18,379 nucleotides of DNA. It comes from an uncultured Mesorhizobium sp. GTDB taxonomy: Bacteria; Pseudomonadota; Alphaproteobacteria; Rhizobiales; Rhizobiaceae. Location of the stretch: NCBI GenBank assembly GCA_937958475.1, contig CALFXR010000096.1, positions 1-18,379 of the forward strand, in the 5' to 3' direction. Both the position numbers and the translations under genes were made by a program. Under the pieces are notes generated by a model. It worked only from the letters and a program-made list of their open reading frames with translations. It was not told where the DNA came from and did no database searches. This document shows, piece after piece, positions 1-7,500 of this stretch. Position 1 is the first letter of the stretch. Every line of letters begins with the position of its first letter.

Positions 1-1
1 G

Positions 2-112
2 GAGCGCGCGGCCGCAATTCGCGCAATGACGCCGAAGGGCGTGACGCAGACCGATTCGGTCGAGATCATCCGCGAGATGCGGGACGAACGCGATCGTGCG
101 CTGGACAGTTGA
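2..112 (+). CDS. C-terminal end of an unidentified protein (partial, possibly an antitoxin)
   Basis: An open frame enters from the left edge and ends at TGA 110-112, giving 36 residues that finish in a charged helix (EIIREMRDERDRALDS). The composition, with a Thr/Asp turn followed by an acidic and basic helix, is like the toxin-wrapping tails of some type II antitoxins, but no diagnostic motif is visible and the upstream part is missing. An ATG overlaps the stop (111-113), as in many antitoxin-toxin pairs, yet that frame closes after five codons, so no toxin follows. Function is not assigned. The antitoxin idea is inference from shape and context only. Confidence 0.4.
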   Translation, partial: ERAAAIRAMTPKGVTQTDSVEIIREMRDERDRALDS

Positions 113-260
113 TGCTTCCGTGGCACTGAAATAGATCATCGCCGAAGACGGAGTGCAGGAACGAGGCGGCTCCTGTTAGCAAACGACGAGTTAATCGCAC
201 TGAAGTCTCTCATGGGCGAAATGGCCAGTACTCTCAGGACGAAGATCGATCAGGCCAAGA

Positions 261-287
261 TCGCGCCAAAGGCGCGGAGTTTTTTTT
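261..287 (+). terminator. Rho-independent terminator
   Basis: A GC-only stem, CGCGCC (262-267) with GGCGCG (271-276) around an AAA loop, is followed after three bases by eight consecutive T (280-287). It faces rightwards and would end transcription arriving from the gene at the left edge. The T run stops only eight bases before the start codon of the next gene, so it also isolates that gene from upstream transcription or attenuates it. Confidence 0.75.
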
Positions 288-295
288 GAGGCCGA

Positions 296-1072
296 ATGGC
301 TGACGTCTGCAAACTCACACAACGATCCGGAAGGTTTGTGAAATCGCACTTACTTCCGCGTGCATTGACGCGTGCGGGCAGGACGAAGGGTGAAATGCTA
401 ATTGAGATGGGCCCAGAGATCCCTGTGCCCTTCAATAGAGCGGACAGCTGGTACGATCGAAGGTTGGTTACGGCTGAGGGTGAGAAGATTCTTGAGCGGC
501 ACGATACAGCTGGTATCGAAGAGCTTCGTCGTTCTGGTCTTGTTTGGAGCTCTCAGCAGCATGACAGGATAATTATTGAAAATCCGGACGAGACAGGATT
601 GGGGGTAAGCAGAGTAATTTCGCGACATCCAAAAAGATTGCGTCTCTTTATATTGAGCCTTCTATGGCGTGCCGCCGCGACCGATTTTGCGGACTTCTGT
701 TATGTGCGCCTCCAAGCGAATGACCTTGAGTATCTGCGTTGTTTGGTTTTCAACGGCGAAGTTGGGGAAGCCAGCGAGTTTCCGATTTTCTTCTTAAGTC
801 TGATCGCTCCAGGTAAGCCGCACAATCACACCCCAATACGCCAACGCTATGGGGAAGGGGCTAGCGCGATTGAACTTTTCAGATTCTATTTTGACGGTCT
901 TATCGCCTTTGTGGGAGATCGAATGGCTCCTCGTGAGTTCGTTCGAGAGCTTCGCCCGTATTTCGTAGGTTTCGACAAGGAGTTTCTGATCATGGCGCGA
1001 CCATTCGAGGGGTCACGTCAAGATCGAGATTTAGTCGACATGATGATTAAGGCGCATGGTGCGAGGGGATGA
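296..1072 (+). CDS. Hypothetical protein, accessory, HNH-like N-terminal motif
   Basis: This 258-aa protein has an N-terminal segment with Cys5, a FVKSH motif (His18) and LPRALT, then SWYDRRLVTAEGEKIL at about 51-66 and LVWSS at about 82-86. From memory, this pattern occurs in a scattered family of bacterial hypothetical proteins whose start resembles a zinc-finger or HNH-type fold; no function is established, and only one Cys/His pair is visible here. A GAGG lies four bases before the ATG. Codon and base use are clearly less GC-rich than in sdhB just downstream (many ATT, TTT and GAA codons), suggesting horizontal transfer. It lies on the same strand, 30 bp ahead of sdhB, and directly behind a terminator. 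It could be a nuclease-like defence or mobile-element gene, but that is not shown. Confidence 0.7.
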   Translation: MADVCKLTQRSGRFVKSHLLPRALTRAGRTKGEMLIEMGPEIPVPFNRADSWYDRRLVTAEGEKILERHDTAGIEELRRSGLVWSSQQHDRIIIENPDETGLGVSRVISRHPKRLRLFILSLLWRAAATDFADFCYVRLQANDLEYLRCLVFNGEVGEASEFPIFFLSLIAPGKPHNHTPIRQRYGEGASAIELFRFYFDGLIAFVGDRMAPREFVRELRPYFVGFDKEFLIMARPFEGSRQDRDLVDMMIKAHGARG

Positions 1073-1102
1073 CTCTCGCTTGGAGATTACATAGGACAAA
1101 CC

Positions 1103-1882
1103 ATGGTTGAACTCACCCTCCCCAAGAACTCGCAGATCCGTCAGGGCAAGACTTGGCCGAAGCCGGAAGGCGCGACCAACCTGCGCGAATACCGGATCTA
1201 TCGCTGGTCGCCCGACGACGGCGAAAACCCGCGCATCGACACCTATTTCGTCGACATGGACGATTGCGGGCCGATGGTGCTGGACGCGCTGTTATGGATC
1301 AAGAACAAGGTCGACCCGACGCTGACGCTGCGCCGCTCGTGCCGCGAGGGCATCTGCGGCTCCTGCGCCATGAACATCGACGGCGGCAACACGCTCGCCT
1401 GCACCAAGGGCATGGACGACATCCACGGCGTCGTGAAGGTCTACCCGCTGCCGCACATGCCGGTGGTCAAGGACCTCGTGCCCGACCTCACCACCTTCTA
1501 CGCCCAGCACCGCTCCATCGAGCCGTGGCTGAAGACGGTGTCGCCCGAGCCGGCCAAGGAATGGCTGCAGAGCCACGAGGACCGCGCCAAGCTCGACGGG
1601 CTCTACGAGTGCATCCTGTGCGCCTGCTGCACGACGTCGTGCCCGAGCTACTGGTGGAACGGCGACCGCTATCTCGGCCCGGCGACGCTCTTGCAGGCCT
1701 ATCGCTGGCTCATCGATTCCCGCGACGAGGCCACCGGCGAGCGCCTCGACAACCTCGAGGACCCGTTCCGCCTCTACCGCTGCCACACCATCATGAACTG
1801 CGCGCAGACCTGCCCGAAGGGCCTCAATCCGGCCAAGGCGATCGCCGAGATCAAGAAGATGATGGTGGAGCGGAGGGTCTGA
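1103..1882 (+). CDS. sdhB: Succinate dehydrogenase iron-sulfur subunit
   Basis: SdhB carries electrons from the SdhA flavin to ubiquinone at the inner membrane, linking the TCA cycle to respiration. The 259-aa length is normal. The N-terminal plant-type ferredoxin domain has the [2Fe-2S] ligands Cys80, Cys85, Cys88 and Cys100 (CREGICGSC). The C-terminal domain has CILCACCTTSC with Cys170, Cys173 and Cys176 plus Cys237 for the [4Fe-4S] cluster, and Cys180, Cys227 and Cys233 for the [3Fe-4S] cluster, spaced as in the E. coli protein. AGGA (1093-1096) lies six bases before the ATG. In relatives sdhB usually follows sdhA directly; here an unrelated low-GC gene precedes it. yceH starts 29 bp downstream, so the two are probably cotranscribed. 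Confidence 0.98.
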   Translation: MVELTLPKNSQIRQGKTWPKPEGATNLREYRIYRWSPDDGENPRIDTYFVDMDDCGPMVLDALLWIKNKVDPTLTLRRSCREGICGSCAMNIDGGNTLACTKGMDDIHGVVKVYPLPHMPVVKDLVPDLTTFYAQHRSIEPWLKTVSPEPAKEWLQSHEDRAKLDGLYECILCACCTTSCPSYWWNGDRYLGPATLLQAYRWLIDSRDEATGERLDNLEDPFRLYRCHTIMNCAQTCPKGLNPAKAIAEIKKMMVERRV

Positions 1883-1911
1883 CGGGCGGCGCCGGTGACA
1901 CCCCGAACCCG

Positions 1912-2550
1912 ATGACCATGACCGACAGCCTCCCCCTCCTCAACGCCCTCGAAGCCCGCGTGCTCGGCTGCCTGATGGAAAAGCAGCTCTTGACGCCCGA
2001 CGTCTACCCGCTGTCGCTGAATTCGCTGCAGTCGGCGACCAACCAGAAGACCTCGCGCGAGCCGGTCATGGCGCTGGAGCCTGCCGACATCAACCGGACG
2101 CTGAAGTCGCTGGAGGAAAAGGGCCTGGCGCGGCGCATGATGGCCTCGCGCGTCGACCGCTGGGAGCAGACCGCGTCGCGCAAGTTCAGCCTGACCACGC
2201 CGCAGAGCGCGCTGGTCGCCATGCTTCTGCTGCGCGGTCCGCAGACGCTGAACGAACTGCACACGCGAACCGAGCGCATGGCGAATTTCGCTTCCGACGA
2301 CGCGGTGCGCACCGAACTCGACATGCTGATCGGCAAGCGGCCGCCGCTGGTCAAGGAGATCGGCCGGGCGCCGGGCCAGCGCGAGGACCGCTACGCCCAC
2401 CTTCTGTGCGGCGACGTCGAGGCGAGTGCGGCCGCGCCGGTCCATGTCCGCGCCCATTCGCCGTCGCCCGACGCGCTCGCCGCACTGGAGGAACGCGTCC
2501 GCGTCCTCGAGGCGAAGATGGCCGAGCTGCTGGCGCGCCTGGGCGACTAG
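1912..2550 (+). CDS. yceH: YceH family protein (DUF480)
   Basis: The 212-aa product matches the YceH/DUF480 family (E. coli YceH is about 215 aa). Diagnostic segments are LEARVLGCLMEKQLLTPDVY, YPLSLNSLQSATNQKTSREP and LLRGPQTLNELHTRTERM. The family has two winged-helix-like halves and no established biochemical role. The C-terminus (about 180-210) is a short predicted coiled coil (ALEERVRVLEAKMAELLARL), common in this family. Two in-frame ATGs lie six bases apart (1912 and 1918); neither has a strong ribosome site, and the only GGAGGG is inside the end of sdhB, about 40 bases upstream, so translation may be coupled to sdhB. The first ATG is used here. Confidence 0.93.
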   Translation: MTMTDSLPLLNALEARVLGCLMEKQLLTPDVYPLSLNSLQSATNQKTSREPVMALEPADINRTLKSLEEKGLARRMMASRVDRWEQTASRKFSLTTPQSALVAMLLLRGPQTLNELHTRTERMANFASDDAVRTELDMLIGKRPPLVKEIGRAPGQREDRYAHLLCGDVEASAAAPVHVRAHSPSPDALAALEERVRVLEAKMAELLARLGD

Positions 2551-2584
2551 GCACTCACCCGCGACCGAAGACCGCGCCTCGGAT

Positions 2585-2748
2585 CCTCCCCTGCGGAGCG
2601 GGGGGTGAGCAGCCGGTTTGCCGAAGGCAAATCCATCGTGCCGGTGGCACGATGGAAGGCCGGCGAACGCCGGGACGCTGCGAAGCAGCGGGGACCTGGC
2701 CGGCAGGTACCATGCGAAGCATGGTGGAGGGGGCGGCCTCAGCCCCTC
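2585..2748. repeat. Cluster of seven to eight short hairpins (REP/BIME-like element) between convergent genes
   Basis: This stretch between two converging genes is almost entirely made of adjoining palindromes. Visible stems: CCCC/GGGG with an inner GC/GC pair (2588-2603, GGA loop); GGTTTGCC/GGCAAATCC (2615-2633, GAA loop, one G-T pair); CATCGTGCC/GGCACGATG (2634-2654, GGT loop); CCGGC/GCCGG (2660-2673, GAAC loop); CGCTGC/GCAGCG (2676-2690, GAA loop); ACCTG/CAGGT (2694-2708); ACCATGC/GCATGGT (2709-2725, GAA loop); and GGGGC/GCCCC (2730-2746), which overlaps the stop of the minus-strand gene. Such elements are dispersed repeats in many rhizobial genomes. A role in termination or mRNA 3'-end protection is likely but inferred. 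Confidence 0.8.
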
Positions 2749-3854
2749 TTCACCCGTTCCGCCGCGAGCGCCCGCGCCACCGCGTCCGGCGTGCGCCCTT
2801 CCGCCTCGGCCCGGTCGAAGATCGCGGCGAGCGTCGCCGGGATGCGCGCCACCTTCTCCAGTACCGCCCTGCGGTCGTAGCCGTCGGGAGCGAGTTCCGC
2901 CGCGACGTTGATCAGGCCGCCGGCATTGATGACGAAGTCGGGCGCATGGAGCACGCCGCGCGCGGCGAGCCGCCCGGCGTCCTCCGCCGTCGCCAGCTGG
3001 TTGTTGGCGGCGCCGGCGACGATGCCTGCGCGGATCTCCGGGATCGTCCCCGCCGAAAGTACGCCGCCGAGCGCGCGGGGCGCGAAGACGTCGGCGTCGG
3101 CCGCGTGAATGCGCCCCGGCTCCGCCACCGCGGCGCCGAACATGGCCGCGGCCTTTTCGGCGCGACCGCGGTCGAGGTCGGCGACGATCAGCCGCGCGCC
3201 TTCGCCGTGCAGCGCCGCGGCGAGTGCCCGGCCGACCGAGCCGAGCCCCTGGACGGCGACGGTGAGCCCCTCGACGCTTGCTGAACCGCGTTGGCGGCGC
3301 AGCGCCTCCTTCAGCCCGAGGAAGACGCCGCGCGCGGTGAAGGGCGAGGGATCGCCCGAGCCGCCGCGCGTCGTGCCGGCGACGTTCGGCGCGCGCTGGC
3401 CGAGGAAGTCGGCGTCGGCCAGCGTCATGCCGACGTCCTCGGCCGTGTAGTACTGGCCGGCCAGCGCGGTCAGCATCTCGGCATAGGCCTCCAGCAGTTC
3501 CGGCGTCTTGTCCTTGCGCGGGTCTGCCATGATCACCGCCTTGCCGCCGCCGAGCGGCAGACCGGCCACCGCCGCCTTGTCGGTCATGCCGCACGACAGG
3601 CGCAGCGCGTCGGTCAGCGCCGCATCGAAGCTCTCGTGCGGCCAGATGCGCGTGCCGCCGAGCGCCGGTCCGAGCGCGGTCGAATGCACCGCCACGATCG
3701 CGGTCAGGCCGCGCGCCTCGTCGCTGCCCAGCCAGACGCGCTCGTGCCCGTCATAGGCGCCGAGCGTGGCGGCCCGCGCCGTGATGTCGGTCAGCGAAAG
3801 GCCGGTTTCCACCGCCGGCAGTCGCAGCCGGCGCGTGTCGAGGGCATGCAGCAT
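2739..3854 (-). CDS. Glu/Leu/Phe/Val dehydrogenase family protein (probably leucine/valine dehydrogenase)
   Basis: The enzyme should oxidatively deaminate a branched-chain or aromatic amino acid to its 2-oxo acid with NAD+. The 371-aa chain is close to leucine dehydrogenase length. MTDKAAVAGLPLGGGKAVI supplies the two conserved lysines of the family (Lys93, substrate carboxylate; Lys105, catalytic). YYTAEDVG lies at 135-142, and VQGLGSVGRAL (201-211) is the Rossmann GxGxxG. The start is set at 3854 because a GGGGAGG lies six bases before this ATG; an in-frame ATG six codons further upstream lacks such a site. The gene converges on yceH, with the hairpin cluster at its 3' end. Exact substrate cannot be read from sequence; leucine or valine is favoured over glutamate by length and motif spacing. 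Confidence 0.9.
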   Translation of the reverse strand: MLHALDTRRLRLPAVETGLSLTDITARAATLGAYDGHERVWLGSDEARGLTAIVAVHSTALGPALGGTRIWPHESFDAALTDALRLSCGMTDKAAVAGLPLGGGKAVIMADPRKDKTPELLEAYAEMLTALAGQYYTAEDVGMTLADADFLGQRAPNVAGTTRGGSGDPSPFTARGVFLGLKEALRRQRGSASVEGLTVAVQGLGSVGRALAAALHGEGARLIVADLDRGRAEKAAAMFGAAVAEPGRIHAADADVFAPRALGGVLSAGTIPEIRAGIVAGAANNQLATAEDAGRLAARGVLHAPDFVINAGGLINVAAELAPDGYDRRAVLEKVARIPATLAAIFDRAEAEGRTPDAVARALAAERVKRG

Positions 3855-4028
3855 CGAAGTCCTCCCCGTCATGTCGACGGCCCGACGCGCCGTCGCATGG
3901 CGGCAGGTTCGGGCGGCGGGAGGCTAAACCGGAAGCGGGGTCATTTGGTTTCGAAGTTCGGCGCCCCGGCGACGTTACCTTGCGTCATCCGGGGCGTCCG
4001 TGTCGTAAAAGTTCGCGAAGGGTCCGCC

Positions 4029-4454
4029 TCAGCCGAGCCGGGCGTCGAGCGTCACGTTGATCGCGCCCAGCGCCTTCGACACCGGGCAGCCGGCCTTCGC
4101 CTTGTCGGCGAGTTCGGCGAACTTGGCCTGGTCGATGCCGGGCACCGTGCCGACCAGCGTCAGCGCGCTGCCCGTGATGCCGGTGCCGGGGATCAGCGTC
4201 ACCACGGCCTTCGCCTCCAGCTTCTCCGCCGGCGTGCCGTTCTCGGCGAGGAAGTGCGAGAGCTGCATGGCGAAGCAGCCGGCATGCGCGGCGGCGATCA
4301 GCTCCTCGGGATTGGTGCCCGATTTGCCGCTCTCGTCCACGAAGCGCATCTTGAACGAGTAGGGCTGGCCCTTCATGGCGCCGCTCTGCGTATCGAGCGT
4401 GCCGGTGCCTTCCTTGAGGTTGCCTTTCCATATCGCGGTGGCGTGACGGTCCAT
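4029..4454 (-). CDS. OsmC family peroxiredoxin-like protein
   Basis: OsmC-type proteins reduce organic hydroperoxides in the cytoplasm using a reactive cysteine pair. The 141-aa product has Arg37, Glu50, Cys60 (HAGCFAMQLSHFL) and Cys123 (AGCPVSKAL), matching the Arg, Glu and two Cys of characterised OsmC, so it should be active. The length is typical. The start at 4454 has AGGAG eight bases upstream; an in-frame extension to 4529 would add 25 residues outside the family and is rejected. It is on the same strand as the dehydrogenase, but 174 bp separate them, so they are probably separate units. OsmC subclass rather than Ohr is suggested by the NPEELIAAAHAGCF pattern. Confidence 0.92.
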   Translation of the reverse strand: MDRHATAIWKGNLKEGTGTLDTQSGAMKGQPYSFKMRFVDESGKSGTNPEELIAAAHAGCFAMQLSHFLAENGTPAEKLEAKAVVTLIPGTGITGSALTLVGTVPGIDQAKFAELADKAKAGCPVSKALGAINVTLDARLG

Positions 4455-4727
4455 TGGGGGGTCTCCTGATTGTCTTTCGGGCCCGGACGGGCCTTTGGGA
4501 ACTATAGCGCTTTCGCCGCGCTCCGCCATGGCGGGCCCGTCCGTTGCGTCGTCGAGGCGCCGCGGCGGGCGAGGGTCCCTGTCTCCGATTTACCACGAGG
4601 CAACTCGAAGCTGCGAACGATGGCGGACAAACTCATGCCGCACTTGCGAAAGAGCCGGGGGTCGGGCAGGAACGATTTCGCAGTTGCAGCGTTCATTTCC
4701 TCTATCGTTTGCGTCAGCGAGAACCTC
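4455..4727. promoter_or_regulatory. Divergent intergenic region between osmC-like gene and the GT2 operon
   Basis: This 273-bp gap must hold promoters in both directions. On the minus strand, TATAGT (complement of 4501-4506) could be a -10 for the osmC-like gene, but no good -35 is visible. A short GGCCCG/CGGGCC inverted repeat (around 4479-4492) lies in the osmC leader. The glycosyltransferase frame stays open leftwards to 4470, with an in-frame ATG at 4620, but those extra residues do not resemble the GT2 family. Nothing else is recognised. Confidence 0.35.
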
Positions 4728-5774
4728 ATGGATAACCCGCCGGTCCACAGGATCAGGCTTGCCTCCGAACAGGATGCGATCCGCTACTCCCTCGTCATCC
4801 CCATCTACAACGAGGAAGAGGTGCTGCCGCTGCTGCTGGCGCGCATCGGCGCGCTGATGGACAGGCTCGACGGGCGCTCGGAAGCGATCTTCGTCGACGA
4901 CGGCAGCCGCGATCGCAGCGTCGCCGTCCTGCAGGAGGCGATGCTTGCCGAGCCGCGCTTCAAGCTGATCGAGCTGTCGCGCAACTTCGGCCACCAGATC
5001 GCCATCACCGCCGGCATGGACGCCGCGGCGGGCGAGGCCGTGGTCGTCATGGACGCCGACCTCCAGGACCCGCCGGAGCTCGTGCTCGACCTCGTGGAGA
5101 AATGGAAGGAAGGCTTCGAGATCGTCTACGCCAAGCGCATCAAGCGCGAGGGCGAGACCTGGTTCAAGCTGTTCACCGCGAACCTGTTCTACCGCCTGCT
5201 GGAGAGCATGACGCAGGTCAGGATCCCGCGCGACGTCGGCGACTTCCGTCTCGTCGGCCGCAAGGCGCTGGAAACGTTCAAGAGCATGCCCGAGCGCGAC
5301 CGCTTCGTCCGCGGCATGTTCTCCTGGATGGGCTTTCGCCAGACAGAAGTCCTGTTCGAGCGCGCCGCGCGCGAGCATGGCGAGACCAAGTACCCGCTCG
5401 CCAAGATGCTCAGGCTCGCCACCCACGCCATCGTCAGCTTCTCGGAAAAGCCGCTGCGGCTCGCTTTGTGGAGCGGCCTCGCGGTCTCGGGGCTGGCGGT
5501 GCTCTACGCCATCTACGCGGTGTTCGCCTGGGCCTTCAAGGCCGACGTCATCAGCGGCTGGACGTCGACGGTCGTGGTGGTCTCCTTCCTCTCCGGCTTC
5601 AACCTGTTCATGACCGGCGTCATCGGCCTCTATGTCGGCGGCATCTATGCGGAGGTGAAACGGCGGCCGCTCTATGTCGTCGACCGGCTGACCGGCTTCG
5701 ACCAGGCGATCCGAGCCGCCGCGCAGAGCCCGCGCACCGACATCGACGCCGCCCTGGAACGCAGGCACGGCTGA
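4728..5774 (+). CDS. GtrB-like family 2 glycosyltransferase, membrane-anchored
   Basis: The protein probably transfers a sugar from a nucleotide sugar to a polyprenyl phosphate on the cytoplasmic face, like GtrB, ArnC and dolichol-phosphate mannose synthase. In its 348 residues, SLVIPIYNEEE (21-31) and FVDDGS (55-60) form the nucleotide site, and MDADLQDPPEL (108-118) carries the metal-binding DxD. HGETKYPLAKM (218-228) is the family signature before the membrane part. Two membrane helices follow (about 244-270 and 281-308), ending in YAEVKRRP, typical of GtrB. The start at 4728 fits the usual distance to the YNEEE motif, although its ribosome site is weak. The stop overlaps the next start (TGATG), so translation is coupled. 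Sugar identity is unknown. Confidence 0.92.
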   Translation: MDNPPVHRIRLASEQDAIRYSLVIPIYNEEEVLPLLLARIGALMDRLDGRSEAIFVDDGSRDRSVAVLQEAMLAEPRFKLIELSRNFGHQIAITAGMDAAAGEAVVVMDADLQDPPELVLDLVEKWKEGFEIVYAKRIKREGETWFKLFTANLFYRLLESMTQVRIPRDVGDFRLVGRKALETFKSMPERDRFVRGMFSWMGFRQTEVLFERAAREHGETKYPLAKMLRLATHAIVSFSEKPLRLALWSGLAVSGLAVLYAIYAVFAWAFKADVISGWTSTVVVVSFLSGFNLFMTGVIGLYVGGIYAEVKRRPLYVVDRLTGFDQAIRAAAQSPRTDIDAALERRHG

Positions 5775-6466
5775 TGGCGACGCTCTTCGACGGGTACAAG
5801 ACGAGCTACGGCGACGTCGTCGAGCAGTCGATCAACTTCTCGGGCCTGAAGCACGACTTCTTCCTCGTCGCCAAGGCCGAATACCTCCGGCGCCTCGTCG
5901 CTGCGCGCGGCCTGCGCGAAGGCGGCCGGCCGGTTGCGGCGCTCGACGTCGGCTGTGGCATCGGCTCGCTGCATCCCTATCTCGACGGCATCTTCGACAG
6001 CATCGCCGGCTGCGACATCTCCGGGGAATCGATCGAGCGGGCGAAGCGCGAGCGGCCCGGCGTCGCGTACACCGCTTATCAGCCGCCGCGCCTGCCCTAT
6101 GCCGACGGCGCCTTCGACCTCGCCTTCGCCAGTTGCGTGCTGCATCACGTGCCGCCGGCTTCCTGGCATGATTTCCTCGCCGAGATGCGCCGCGTGGTGC
6201 GTCCCGGCGGCATCGCCTGCCTGATCGAGCACAATCCGCTCAATCCGCTGACGCGGCTCGCCGTGTTCCGCTGCCCGTTCGACGAGGACGCCGTCCTGCT
6301 CGGCGCCCGCACGGCGCGGCGGCTGATGCGCGCGGCCGGCTTCACCGACGTCGAGAACGAGCACATCCTGCTCCTGCCCAGTGCCCGCCCGCTGGCGCAA
6401 AGGGTGGAGCGCGCCTTCTCCTCGCTGCCGCTCGGGGCCCAGTATGGCACCAGCGCCCGGGTCTGA
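5774..6466 (+). CDS. Class I SAM-dependent methyltransferase
   Basis: The 230-aa protein has SAM motif I, ALDVGCGIGSLHPYL (56-70), an acidic residue after the second strand (GCDISGESIERAK), the LPYADGAFDLAFASCVLHHV motif typical of Methyltransf_11 enzymes, and VVRPGGIACLIEHN as the post-motif. The substrate is not evident. Its position between a GtrB-like transferase and a GtrA-like protein, with a TGATG start overlap upstream and a 23-bp overlap downstream, suggests that it methylates a sugar or lipid intermediate of the same pathway. That role is inferred from context. Confidence 0.9.
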   Translation: MATLFDGYKTSYGDVVEQSINFSGLKHDFFLVAKAEYLRRLVAARGLREGGRPVAALDVGCGIGSLHPYLDGIFDSIAGCDISGESIERAKRERPGVAYTAYQPPRLPYADGAFDLAFASCVLHHVPPASWHDFLAEMRRVVRPGGIACLIEHNPLNPLTRLAVFRCPFDEDAVLLGARTARRLMRAAGFTDVENEHILLLPSARPLAQRVERAFSSLPLGAQYGTSARV

Positions 6467-6884
6467 CGCTGTCGCACGCCGCCGCGCGGGAGCGGGGCTC
6501 GGAGCCGGGCTCGTCTCGCGCTTCGCCCTGGTCGGCCTCGGCGCGACGCTGCTCTACGCCTCGCTCGCGCTGCTGTTCTCGCAGATGGCGCTGGCGCCGG
6601 TCCAGGCGTCGGTTCTCGCCTATGCGGTGGCCACCGTGTTCTCCTATCTCGGCCAGAAGTTCCTCGCCTTCCGCTCGCCCGGCGCGCATCGCAGCGAGCT
6701 GCCGAAGTTCCTGGTGCTGACGGCCGTCGGTTTCGGCGTGGCCACGGCGATGCCGGCCGTCTTCAGCGGCCTGCTCGGTTTCCCACCCTACGTGCCGGTG
6801 GTCGCCACCTGCATCGTCGTGCCGCTGATCAACCTCTTCGTCCTCGACCGCTGGGTGTTTTCGGCGCGGCGGGAAGCGGCCTGA
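6444..6884 (+). CDS. GtrA-like family membrane protein
   Basis: The 146-aa protein has four predicted membrane helices and the GtrA signature: FALVGLGATLLYASLALLF at the first helix, YAVATVFSYLGQKFLAF with the conserved Tyr-Leu-x-Gln-Lys-Phe, and PLINLFVLDRWVF at the end. GtrA-type proteins are thought to flip polyprenyl-phosphate-linked sugars across the inner membrane, the step after GtrB. The start at 6444 lies inside the methyltransferase gene (23-bp overlap) with a CGGGG just upstream. An in-frame extension to 6381 adds an Arg/Ser/Pro-rich stretch that looks like a shadow of the overlapping gene. The gene ends four bases from the stop of a convergent gene, with no terminator between. Confidence 0.9.
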   Translation: MAPAPGSDAVARRRAGAGLGAGLVSRFALVGLGATLLYASLALLFSQMALAPVQASVLAYAVATVFSYLGQKFLAFRSPGAHRSELPKFLVLTAVGFGVATAMPAVFSGLLGFPPYVPVVATCIVVPLINLFVLDRWVFSARREAA

Positions 6885-6888
6885 CGGC

Positions 6889-7500
6889 TCAGCGTTCGGC
6901 GAGCTGGAACGACAGCAGCCGGATCGCCCGCAGCCGCGTCTCGCTGGTCAGCGGCGTCGGCTTCACCGCATCGGGATATTCGAGCGTGATCTCGGCCGCG
7001 CCGTCCGCCAGCACGGGCGGCAGCGCGAATTCCGCCGTCACCGCCTCGTCGCCCCCGGCGGCGGCCTCGCCCACCATCGCGCCGTCGGCTACCACGCGCA
7101 CGCGCTGCGTGGTGCCGGCGGCCGCCGCCGCCCGGTCGAAGGTCAGACGCAGCGTCAGTGCCGATGCGCTGGTGGCGGCGATGCGCAGGCGCGACGACGT
7201 GCCGACCGAATGGGTGCCGTCGGCGACCGGTCCGTCGAGGCCGCAGACGCGGATCTTCGTCATCTGGTCGGCCCCGTCGGGACGGAACGAGACGGTCGTG
7301 CCGAGCGTGTAGTCGCCCGGCACGTTGCGGTCGAGGCAGGTCGTCGTCCGGTCGAGATAGTAGGCGCGGTAGGTGGCGTCGACGTCGGGCGAAAGCGCCA
7401 GGGCAAGCACCGCGAGTTCGCCGAGCGCCAGCGCAGCGGCGCCGGCATAGGCCGCGGCGCGCAGCGGGGTGAGCCCGTTGGCGGCATCATACCAGGGCAA
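6889..7500 (-). CDS. Hypothetical membrane-anchored extracytoplasmic protein
   Basis: This gene is not recognised. From a TTG start at 7500 the product is 203 aa: a short cytosolic N-terminus, one hydrophobic helix (about 15-37), then a mostly beta-strand-like, Ala/Thr-rich domain with two cysteines (Cys55, Cys86) that could form a disulfide outside the membrane. Strand-like segments recur (KIRVCGLDG, LTLRLTFDRA, QRVRVVADG, AEITLEYPD, RAIRLLSFQL), suggesting a beta-sandwich as in carbohydrate-binding domains. GGAGG (7506-7510, complement) lies five bases before the TTG and no in-frame ATG is near. It overlaps the preceding transferase gene by 14 bp, so the two are coupled. It may be an accessory domain of that transferase encoded as a separate chain; this is inference. 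Confidence 0.7.
   Translation of the reverse strand: MPWYDAANGLTPLRAAAYAGAAALALGELAVLALALSPDVDATYRAYYLDRTTTCLDRNVPGDYTLGTTVSFRPDGADQMTKIRVCGLDGPVADGTHSVGTSSRLRIAATSASALTLRLTFDRAAAAAGTTQRVRVVADGAMVGEAAAGGDEAVTAEFALPPVLADGAAEITLEYPDAVKPTPLTSETRLRAIRLLSFQLAER

Noticed and set aside
212..289. 25-codon ORF upstream of the first hypothetical gene
   Set aside because: It runs through the terminator stem and its T tract, so the Phe-Phe end is an artefact of the terminator; no ribosome site is visible.
2585..2748. CRISPR array
   Set aside because: The units are hairpins of differing sequence with no constant direct repeat and no spacers of uniform length.
1774..3594. 606-aa minus-strand open frame
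   Set aside because: It lies across yceH and the dehydrogenase in another frame; its Arg/Gly/Ala-rich composition is the shadow of GC-rich coding DNA, while the real genes have clear family motifs.
4470..4727. N-terminal extension of the GT2 glycosyltransferase
   Set aside because: The extra 86 residues do not resemble the family, and ATG 4728 gives the normal distance to the first catalytic motif.
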